From Pyrenophora tritici-repentis (Eukaryota > Ascomycota > Dothideomycetes > Pleosporales > Pleosporaceae), in assembly GCF_003171515.1 (NCBI RefSeq), contig NC_089392.1:2418001-2482000 (forward strand): a stretch of DNA of 64,000 nt. Reading direction: 5' to 3'. The notes beneath the pieces are model-generated. The model saw only the letters and a list, made by a program, of their open reading frames with translations, made no database searches and had not been told where the DNA came from. Made by a program: the position numbers and the translations under genes. Below are positions 56,286 to 64,000 of the stretch, in pieces (positions within the stretch are counted from its first letter, which is position 1; each line of letters opens with the position of its first letter).

Positions 56286-57441
56286 ATGTGGTCGATCGCA
56301 GCGACGACAGCGCTCATAGCGCTTCTATGGCAAGCTGAGGTTGTTACTTTTGGTTATGGGGGCAGCCTAGAGCCGCGAGAGTTCTTTTACGTTGGGGGCG
56401 AGTATGCAAACCTCACAGTAGGTGTTGCTCATGCGTTATCTCCAAAAACTGACCATGTAGCTTGGAACCTCTACTGCGGAGTACATGGTTAACCAGATCT
56501 ACGTCGAAAAACTTATTCCGGCAAAAATTACCCAAAGATACCCGATTCTTTTCATCCACGGAGGCGGACAAACTGCGACGAACTTCCTCGAAACGCCTGA
56601 TGGTCGTCCAGGATGGGCATCTTTCTTCCTATCGCATGGTTACACTGTGTATCTCAGTGATCAGCCATCACGTGGTCGATCCCCATGGTTTCCTACAATG
56701 GGAACGATGTTTGTAGTAAATACGGCTCAAGTGGAACAGCTCTTTACAGCAACCTCGTCACATGATCTCTGGCCCCAATCAAAACTTCACACCCAGTGGC
56801 CCGGTACCGGCAAGGTGGGCGATCCAGTCTTTGACGCCTTCTACGCAACCCAAGTGCAACTACAAGTCGAGAATAGGTTGTCCGAAGCCCAGAACGGGAA
56901 GGCGTATACGGCGCTTCTGGATAAGATTGGGGCAGCGCATATCATCACTCACAGTCAAGCAGGAGCGTACGGCTGGCGCGTCGCAGATCTGAGACCTCAT
57001 CTTGTCAAGAGCATTGTTGCGCTCGAGCCTTCTGGTCCACCATTCGTTGGTAAAATCTATTCGACTGGGCCTGCACGACCCTGGGGTATCACAGATCTCG
57101 AAATCTCTTATGATCCACCTGCAGGCCCGAACGCAACTCATATCCAGACTGTGGTTGTTCCAGGAAAGGATGTGAATCATAGCGAATGCATCATGCAGGA
57201 TGAGCCTGCAAAGAAGCTGGTGAATCTAGCGCAGATCCCTGTATTAGCAGTCACGTCGGAAGCGAGCTATCATGCGCACTATGACTATTGTACTGTAGGT
57301 TATATGAGACAGGCTGGTGTTGATGTGGAGCATGTTGAGCTGGCCAAAGAGGGTATCCAAGGAAATGGGCATATGTTCTTCATGGAGAAGAACAATCTCG
57401 ATATTGCCAAAAGAGTCTTGACCTGGATGAAGAAGCACTGA
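56286..57441 (+). CDS. Secreted alpha/beta hydrolase
   Basis: Exons 56286-56417 and 56461-57441 are joined across a short 43-bp intron (GTAGGT..TAG) to give 370 aa. The N-terminus MWSIAATTALIALLWQAEV is a signal peptide. The fold shows the oxyanion-hole strand LFIHGGGQTATNF, then TPDGRPGW, DQPSRGRSPW and the nucleophile elbow ITHSQAGAYGW. The catalytic His is likely in GNGHMFFME near the C-terminus. The elbow is S-Q-A-G in a T-H-S context and lacks the first Gly of GxSxG, which is seen in this fungal family. Substrate is unknown. It is probably an esterase or lipase acting outside the cell. Confidence 0.85.
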
Positions 57442-57853
57442 TGCGTCCACATTTCATATAGGCCAAAGACCTGAGAGACATTCCGAACGAGTGGACGGGT
57501 AGATATGCCAGCTTCCGCTTGTTTGCAGGCTTGTTGATAAGATTCCCGGCTTCACTTGTTAGTAGGAACGTCTTGACTCGAACATCTGGTAAATGGTATG
57601 TCTCGAAAGTTGTACGACCAATGTATCTGATTTCGAGATTCTCAATGGGAGCCGATACTTTGGCGGGATCAATTTGTCTCAAATTTAGAAACCGACAGCC
57701 GGCAAAAATCTGGACAAGTGTGTGAGTGTCGAAGAAAAGGGTTCGTTTCCTTTCTCGGTCATAAGAAAAAGAGAAATTCGCGATGTGTCGGTAGGCTCGC
57801 GCGAACGGGAGAAGACGCGTCGAGCCGAGATCGGCAAGCCATATCCGCGCTAA
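57442..57853. other. Intergenic interval, possible gene fragment on the minus strand
   Basis: A minus-strand frame (57871-57380) translates to a plausible but unrecognised protein stretch (RKRTLFFDTHTLVQIF). It overlaps the 3' end of the hydrolase gene and runs into the Tc1/mariner border, so it may be a remnant. Low confidence. Confidence 0.25.
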
Positions 57854-57855
57854 TA

Positions 57856-59379
57856 CAGAGGTGCCTTTCAAAAGTTATTGCTGACAGGGGGGTCTCCTAT
57901 TTGACCGAGAAACTACCGAAATACAGACAGATCAGTCTCCACGAACTCTTGGCAGGCCTCTGCCTTCCTTGTACTCATTCCCACCTTCAAGTTCAATAAT
58001 CTTTTGAACATGGATAGGAATTCTCTCTATCCATGCCTGAATCTGTGACTGTGGGAGATCACTCCAGGCCTGCTCCCATGCTTTTGTGGCCTCTCCTCTA
58101 CTCTTTGGAGCTCCTTTCTTGGTAGTTCTTCTCTTTAACCATGGCCAGGCTGGCTCAATAGCGTTGAGATCAGGTGAGTTACCACACCAGAAGAGCTTCT
58201 CCACACTCTCTCGTTGATAGATAATATTCTGGGCCTGGTGAGCATGAGAGGGAGCCTTATCTTCTTGAACAAGAGTACCTGGCCTCTCTCTCATACACTC
58301 CTTAGCAAAGGGGATAAGCTTCGGGAGAAGAACCTCAGTCTGATACCGCCACCAATCAATGCCACCTTTATCATTACCACGAGTGAGCTTCCCATTCTCC
58401 TTAGTCCATCTCTATTGAGGAGCTCTACCAGGCTTATTCCTTAAGCCTATCCTCTTCATGCCTATAGTAAGCTCCCACTCCTCTCTCATAATAGGCTCTA
58501 GGATCTTATTCATCTCTTCAATCTTAAGAGCTGCTTCTCTCTTCTCTTGGGCTGTCTCTGGCCTCCATACATGAAAGGGACCTTTGTAATTATACGTGAA
58601 GCAGCCCCAGAACATAAACTCAGAGTATCCCTTCCACCTCTCTCGTATCACAGATCTTGTAAGAGCCTCATCTGCCTTTCTCCACACCCGATACCCACCA
58701 CGGCGGTGGTTCAGTACGACAGAGGTCTCATCTGACCAGATAACGTTCTTCCAGTCCTCAAGAGTCCAGTGCTGACGAGCGAGACACCAGGTAAGTCTAT
58801 CTTGTCTCATCTTCTTCGTCAACCCAGGCTTCCTCGTCGGCTTCGTCTTCTTGTATCCTGCTGCCTTGAGGACTCTCCACACCGTGGTAGGAGAGACGTC
58901 GTAACCGTAGAGACTAAGATCACCAGCTATGTCAGCACAGCTCTTCTCTCGTCCATAACGGTCACGGCGTACTTTGTCAACAGTAGGTTCATGGATAGCC
59001 TCTTGTTTACGTGGGCGGCCTGAGCGAGGAGCATCTTCAAGGTGTTCAGGAAGAACCTTTAGGGTTGGTCCATTTGGCTCAAAGCCTCGAAGGCAGGCTC
59101 GGCTGAAGATAGCGTCGATAGTGCGTGGGGAAATACCCAGGATCTCGCTGATCTGGCTCGTTGATTTGCCCACAAAGCGGGACTTTAAAGTAACAATTAT
59201 AGCACGTGTGAATGAGTCTGTGTGAGAACGAGGAGCCATTACTAGTATAACTAACCTTTGAGAAACACCAAAGAAAGCGAAGATACTGCTATCTTCAGCT
59301 TCAAAAACTCTGACTGTGCCAAGAAATATCGGGCCGATAGATCTACCGCGCTAGCAATAACTTTTGAAAGGCACCTCCG
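57856..59379 (-). mobile_element. Tc1/mariner-family transposon
   Basis: This 1524-bp element is bounded by near-identical 27-bp inverted repeats (C[A/G]GAGGTGCCTTTCAAAAGT, then TATTGCT). It is flanked by the TA dinucleotide duplication (57854-57855 and 59380-59381). One transposase frame on the minus strand has a single internal stop. The right end lies 185 bp upstream of the FMN dehydrogenase ATG. Confidence 0.93.
57932..59239 (-). pseudogene. Tc1/mariner transposase with one in-frame stop
   Basis: The frame runs from MAPRSHTDSF (59239) to 57932, about 435 codons. It is broken only by TAG at 58412-58414 in APQ(TAG)RWTKENG. Helix-turn-helix DNA binding is in the first ~120 residues (SQISEILGISPRTIDAIFS and DVSPTTVWRVL). 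The DDE triad is seen as IWSDETS, VQEDKAPSHAH and NSPDLNAIEPAW, as in fungal Tc1-like elements. TAG in place of an expected TGG is a CpA-to-TpA change on the other strand, matching RIP. The stop separates the first Asp from the rest, so it should be non-autonomous unless read through. Confidence 0.9.
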
Positions 59380-59566
59380 TAGTTGGAGTCAACATCGTCA
59401 TCATCCGCATCATAGTCGATATGGAGACGACATTGTCAAATCCGGTAAAGTGGTCGATCTACCATCACCTTGAGTATCAGAGCCTATCCCTCTCATCTCA
59501 AAGTCTTTATACAAACATTTTTATCTCTAGCATCACAGACAACGTTGTACAGTCTAACCAACCAAC

Positions 59567-60772
59567 ATGGCAAACACCAAGACTCCCCACGACCTCAATT
59601 GCCTAACCATCAGCGAGCTCGAAAAGCTCGCTGCCGAACGCATGGACAAACAAACTCGCGACTACTACAATGAAGGCGCAGACTCCGGTTCCACACTCCT
59701 TGAAAATATCACTGCATACCAAAAATACCGCATTCGACCACGCGTCCTGCGTGACATCTCATCTATCGATACCAGCGTCAACATCTTCGGACATGAGAAT
59801 AGCATTCCCCTCGGCGTCGCACCAACAGCCATGCAATGTCTCGCGCACGGCGACGGCGAACTAGCAACAGCGCGCGCATGCAAGAACATGGATATTGTAA
59901 TGGGACTAAGCAGCTTCAGCACAACGACTCTCGAAGATGTGAAGAGCGAATTGGGATCCCACCCCGGTGCACTCCAACTGTATCTCTTCGAAGACCGACC
60001 GAAAAGCCAGAAACTAATCCAGCGCGCGAAGAAAGCAGGCTACAAGGCTGTGATGCTAACCGTCGACACCCCTGTCCTCGGTCGGCGGAACCTAGAAATC
60101 AGGAACCAATTCACTCTCCCCAAGCACCTCAAGATAGCAAACTTCGCCCATGATGAACACGACAACGAGGCCGTCGATTTGGAGGAGAAAGATACAACAT
60201 CCACGATGACAGAGGAAACGAACCACCGCACACCACCCCAAGGCCCCATAACATTCCATACCCACGCCCCCAACCCGACACTCTGCTGGGACCGCGACAT
60301 ATCCTGGCTAAAGTCGCAATGCGGCCCTGAAATGCAAGTCTGGCTCAAAGGCATCGCCACCGCCGAAGACGCGCTGCTAGCTTGCCACCACGGCGTCGAC
60401 GGTATCGTTGTTTCGAACCACGGGGGTCGGCAGCTCAACGGCGCGCTCGCTACCATCGACGCGTTACCCGAGGTAGTCGCTGCTGTGCGGTCACATACGG
60501 GCAAGAAGGTGCCTGTCCATGTTGATGGTGGTATTCGACATGGGACAGATATTTTCAAGGCGCTGGCGCTGGGCGCGGACTTTGTGTGGGTGGGGAGGCC
60601 GGTGCTGTGGGGGTTGGCTTATAAAGGGCAGGAGGGGGTGGAATTGGCGTTGAGGTTGCTAGCGGATGAGTTTAGACTTTGTATGGGGCTTGCGGGTGTG
60701 ACTAGGGTGGAGGATATTGGGAAGGAGTATTTGATTAAGATGGATCGGAGTGGGTTTGTTAGTCGGTTGTGA
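59567..60772 (+). CDS. FMN-dependent 2-hydroxyacid dehydrogenase/oxidase
   Basis: This 401-aa single-exon TIM-barrel flavoprotein is of the lactate/glycolate oxidase family. It shows YYNEGADSGSTL and YRIRPRVLRD, then GVAPTAMQCLAHGDGE (FMN), LFEDRPKSQKLIQRAKKAGY and LTVDTPVLGRRN. The catalytic His is in SNHGGRQLNG and the FMN-phosphate site in HVDGGIRHGTDIFKAL and FVWVGRP. An acidic insertion (residues ~200-225, HDEHDNEAVDLEEKD) lies in the variable loop 4 that covers the active site. There is no cytochrome b2 domain and no mitochondrial presequence. It oxidises an L-2-hydroxy acid, identity unknown. A Tc1/mariner element sits in its proximal promoter. Confidence 0.93.
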   Translation: MANTKTPHDLNCLTISELEKLAAERMDKQTRDYYNEGADSGSTLLENITAYQKYRIRPRVLRDISSIDTSVNIFGHENSIPLGVAPTAMQCLAHGDGELATARACKNMDIVMGLSSFSTTTLEDVKSELGSHPGALQLYLFEDRPKSQKLIQRAKKAGYKAVMLTVDTPVLGRRNLEIRNQFTLPKHLKIANFAHDEHDNEAVDLEEKDTTSTMTEETNHRTPPQGPITFHTHAPNPTLCWDRDISWLKSQCGPEMQVWLKGIATAEDALLACHHGVDGIVVSNHGGRQLNGALATIDALPEVVAAVRSHTGKKVPVHVDGGIRHGTDIFKALALGADFVWVGRPVLWGLAYKGQEGVELALRLLADEFRLCMGLAGVTRVEDIGKEYLIKMDRSGFVSRL

Positions 60773-60897
60773 GATGATAAAGTAGAAGGCGACGTTTCTG
60801 ACACTCATGTATATCAACGATAATTCGTTTAACCTTCATGATTTGATTACATTACAGAACTGTGTCGTTACGTTTGATCCATTATCTTTCTTGTCTC

Positions 60898-62781
60898 CTA
60901 CGCCTTTTGGCGTCTGCTTTCTATGAAGTCGACGTAGTCGAAGAAACTCTTTTTGTACCTCCGCACCATTGTCGTACGATTGACAGTCTGGATACCAAAT
61001 TGCTGGGCATAATCACCAAACTCCCAGTTATCCGCCCAGGACCAAGCAAAAGCGCCAACAAACTGTACGCCATCTTCCCAGATGGCCTTGAGACCTTCGT
61101 TAAGATAGGTCTGGTAGTACTGGCTTCTTGGGCTGTCAAACTCCTGGTCCTTTTGCGCTTTCTGCGATTCAGCGAAGACGGGGAAACCAAACTCGGTTAC
61201 AGCGACGGGGGACTTAAATGTGTTCCATAGGTAGTTAAGGTAGGTGCGGAAGTAGGTAGGTGTGATGTAGACGTAGCTTTGGCTGCGGTATCCAATGTTC
61301 CACCCGGTTGTAGTGGTGGTTTCCTGGGTGACACAGTAAGGGCGAAGCGGGTGGGTGATGTTGGCGGCGCAGTTCGCAATAGTATCGTTGGGAGGGGGGC
61401 TAACAACAGTAGCGGTGTAGGGCTGAATAGAGTAGAAGTCGGCAGTGCCGTTGATGTATGCTAAGTCTTCGGCACTCAACGGTACGTAGTCAGCGGTGCT
61501 GCTCTTGAAGGACTCTGGGTAATCGATTCCAAGGAAGATGGGGTTGGAAAAGGTAGCCAGTTGGAAGGAGTTGAAGTGGTTGGCTGCGTCAACATCGGCG
61601 GGATCTTGTGGATTCTTGGGTACACCGAAATTATCGTTGAAGGTCAACGAAATCTTTCCAGTACCCTTGATTTCGTCGTGGTAGAAGTGAGAAAGCCTTG
61701 CATGCGCTTTGATAACAGCATCAATGGACTTTCCATTCCGCGCACCGAGCAGCGGCTCATTGAACGACCACCAGATAGGAACACGGTCGGCAAAGTGCGT
61801 CATTAGGATCTTTCCATAGTTCACAAAAGCATCTTCAAACGAAACATTCTTGTAGCTACATTGAAAGCAAGAGTCCAAGTAACCGATAGCTCCAGTTCCG
61901 GGCACGTTAAAAATACTGCTGATATTGCCGTTGTAGAACTGGAAGGGAGAATCGTTATGGTAAATCATGAGAGCAGGTAGCATCCCCTTCTCCAAAACAA
62001 AGTTGATCAGCTCGTCGTAGTGTGCTAGGCCTTGCTCGTTAACTGGTGTGCCCGGAAGGATAAAGGGAAGGATTCGTGTCCAGGGAACGGAGAATCGGTA
62101 GTACTTCACTCCCATGGCTGCAATCCGCTCAATGTCTTGCTTGTACAGATAGTAGTTCTCGTTTGCGATCCAGTTTGGTGCTTGGCCCGGGTTGATTAAG
62201 GTGCCAACATCGTTGTGGACCGGTGTCCGGCCTTCGTCGGCGATAGCTCCCTCAATTTGAACGGCTGAGGCTGCTACACCGAGCATGAAGTCCTTGGGGA
62301 AGTAGTAGCATGACTGGGGAATGACAGGTTCAGGAGGAGGTAGGATTAGCTCGCTCGTCGGTACTGGAGTCGGTGACACTGTTGTAGAGTATATGCCCCT
62401 TGTGAAGTTAACCCAGGGAATCGTACTCCAAAGTGCAGACCACGACGCGTTTCCGTACGGGTTGGCGGTATCGGTAGCTGTTACGCTGGCGTTGGGGTAC
62501 CAGTTGCCCCATTGCGTTGTCGTCAAATTGGGTACGAAGCTGCTAAGCGACGCATAGGGTGGAGCGTAGGTCGTCGTAGCAGTGGGAGCCGGGATCGACT
62601 TTGCAGTACGAACCGTCTCGGTTTGCGTGAAGCTGAACTCTCGGAAGGTGTATTGAGGAACTGCAGTGGCGTATGTGCAATTTTCCACGCATTGCGGTCG
62701 TGATACTGGGCCTTCAGCCGGGATGTAGACTTGCTGAGCAAGTGCTACGGCTCCGCATGCCAGAAGAGCTTGAGGTTTCAT
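60898..62781 (-). CDS. Secreted glycoside hydrolase family 1-like protein
   Basis: This is a 627-aa single-exon gene. The signal peptide is MKPQALLACGAVALAQQ. A Thr/Ser/Pro-rich, glycosylation-prone region of about 130 residues precedes the GH1 barrel, which starts at FPKDFMLGVAASAVQIEGA. The acid/base Glu is in WSFNEP (E342) and the nucleophile in VTEFGFP (E530), with AWSWADNWEF near the end. GH1 enzymes cleave beta-glucosides. Here YHND replaces the usual YHWD sugar-binding motif and TEFG replaces TENG, so substrate preference may be unusual. Many N-x-S/T sites support secretion. Confidence 0.88.
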   Translation of the reverse strand: MKPQALLACGAVALAQQVYIPAEGPVSRPQCVENCTYATAVPQYTFREFSFTQTETVRTAKSIPAPTATTTYAPPYASLSSFVPNLTTTQWGNWYPNASVTATDTANPYGNASWSALWSTIPWVNFTRGIYSTTVSPTPVPTSELILPPPEPVIPQSCYYFPKDFMLGVAASAVQIEGAIADEGRTPVHNDVGTLINPGQAPNWIANENYYLYKQDIERIAAMGVKYYRFSVPWTRILPFILPGTPVNEQGLAHYDELINFVLEKGMLPALMIYHNDSPFQFYNGNISSIFNVPGTGAIGYLDSCFQCSYKNVSFEDAFVNYGKILMTHFADRVPIWWSFNEPLLGARNGKSIDAVIKAHARLSHFYHDEIKGTGKISLTFNDNFGVPKNPQDPADVDAANHFNSFQLATFSNPIFLGIDYPESFKSSTADYVPLSAEDLAYINGTADFYSIQPYTATVVSPPPNDTIANCAANITHPLRPYCVTQETTTTTGWNIGYRSQSYVYITPTYFRTYLNYLWNTFKSPVAVTEFGFPVFAESQKAQKDQEFDSPRSQYYQTYLNEGLKAIWEDGVQFVGAFAWSWADNWEFGDYAQQFGIQTVNRTTMVRRYKKSFFDYVDFIESRRQKA

Positions 62782-64000
62782 GGTACCGGTAAAGAAGTCA
62801 TAGGGATGTACCCTTTCCTCGTCTTTGTAGCGTATTTATACTACATTTACGTCATGCAGAGACTTTCAAGGTTACATTCGGACCGGGATGGTCGTAGGGC
62901 GCACGACCTGTCGGGTATTTGACAATGCCGAGTTGGAGAATGTACATGTGGAGTCAATGTCCATACCTACGTAGGTACCTGGGGTCACCATCTGAGAAAG
63001 ACGCCCCTCGGTCGAGCTCGGTCGGGCTCAAGTTCGGCGATGGGGTAGTAGTGCTGTGCGGGGACCACCTGCAGCGGTGGAGCGGGGTACGGTGTCATCA
63101 AATATGGGGTGCATGAATCAGGAACACTGACAACTTGATGTTCGATTTCATTTTGTCCGATGTGCTCCATGCAATTCCTAAATGCCGGAGTTCTGCCTTG
63201 TCAGCTGTCCTTCACATGTTGTTGTTTTGCGCATTGTTACGTAAACAGGCTTGGTGACTGGTATGCGATGTGCATGTTCGGGGCTCCGATTGCATCTCGT
63301 CTTTGAGTGATATACTGCGGTTCGGTGACGGCTAACCCGCCGTCCCAATGTTCGGGCCGATCTCCACATCGTGAACATCTGGTGAGTACCTATAGGTATG
63401 TCCAAAGATGCCTGATTCCAATCGCGATCCACTCCGAGGCTAGTAGAATTATTCCGGCTTTTACCCAAGTAAAGGATTATTCTCGGTATGCCCTGCTTCG
63501 ATGATTAGCGTTGTGCGCGCCTCCTACCAACGTCCCAGACCCATGCTCCACCCAACAGGCGGATGATGGGAGGCAGCAGATGAACGGGGAACGCTTTCCG
63601 CCGCATTTGCTATCGTCTCCTCCACTGCTCAGGTATATATTGCACGTAGACAGGCATGGACATGATTTTAAACAAAGGCATGCACATTTCTTAAAAAGTT
63701 CATCATCTCACCTGTTTGAGTATGACGGCAATATCGACAATACTGATACGGAGAACAAGATACTAATCCGCATAGCGCAACTGCAAAGCTAATCGGAGAG
63801 GGGGTGGGATTTGGCAAGGAAACCCTCGTAACCACACCAATGGGAGAATCTGCTGCTTATAGACCGACGAAGATCCAGTCACACCAAAAGGCGAACCGAT
63901 GCCAAACGTAAAGGGCGAGACTAGCTACGTCTCTCCTCTAGCAAATGGCGAGTGACTCACGAACTCGCCGCGACTAAACCAAACATCGCCTGTCACCCGG
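62782..64000. other. Intergenic end of the window
   Basis: No gene supported. A perfect 14-bp palindrome TACCTACGTAGGTA lies at 62964-62977, about 185 bp upstream of the GH1 ATG, and is a possible regulatory site. Frames of up to 96 codons here have no recognisable features. Confidence 0.4.

Noticed and set aside
62964..62977. TACCTACGTAGGTA palindrome as a defined transcription factor site
   Set aside because: Only one copy, and no factor can be assigned. It is left as a possible site in the intergenic entry.

Overview
The window is fungal nuclear DNA. Genes carry short introns (about 43-70 bp, GTRNGY..YAG), and the families present (ascomycete laccase ending in DSGV, UstYa/DUF3328, DUF6604, DUF4246, a fungal 7TM rhodopsin-like protein, ceramide synthase, mL67/Mhr1) point to a filamentous ascomycete. 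A pleosporalean Dothideomycete is my guess, not a demonstrated placement. C-to-T changes in CpA context between two transposon copies suggest an active RIP-like process.

Layout. 1-18.7 kb is a transposon nest: a solo LTR (142-329); an apparently intact Copia element (620-5960, identical LTRs, target duplication GATGT) inserted in a 170-bp tandem repeat; and a second Copia element (6532-18679, identical 188-bp LTRs) inserted in an (AAT)n tract. The second Copia is itself cut by two complete hAT transposons (6856-9928 and 13614-16745), each with an exact 8-bp target duplication. 18.7-25.3 kb holds no gene I can support. 25.3-48 kb is mostly resident genome: a rhodopsin-like 7TM protein, a small mitochondrial protein, a frameshifted DUF6604 gene, a GFA/CENP-V protein, mL67/Mhr1, a UVRAG/Vps38-like protein, a ceramide synthase, a second and more decayed DUF6604 gene, a DUF4246 relic, a secreted protein and a laccase. 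50.2-53.3 kb is an inverted second copy of the first hAT, killed by one CAA-to-TAA change. It abuts a UstYa gene that has lost its 5' end. Two 128-bp palindromic hAT-type MITEs follow, one of which splits a reading frame. The right end has a secreted alpha/beta hydrolase, a Tc1/mariner element with one internal stop, an FMN-dependent 2-hydroxyacid dehydrogenase and a secreted GH1-type protein.

Most notable: in the first Copia element, gag and pol lie in the same frame and are separated by a single stop in the context TGA CTA, a known strong readthrough context. Its primer-binding site abuts the LTR and matches the anticodon arm of tRNA-Lys(CUU), which suggests half-tRNA priming. Together they describe a putative gag-UGA-pol readthrough Copia element.

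Gene cooperation is limited. mL67 and the UVRAG-like gene are divergent across a 276-bp shared promoter region. The secreted enzymes (laccase, hydrolase, GH1) and the UstYa remnant fit an accessory, transposon-rich compartment, but no complete biosynthetic cluster is visible.
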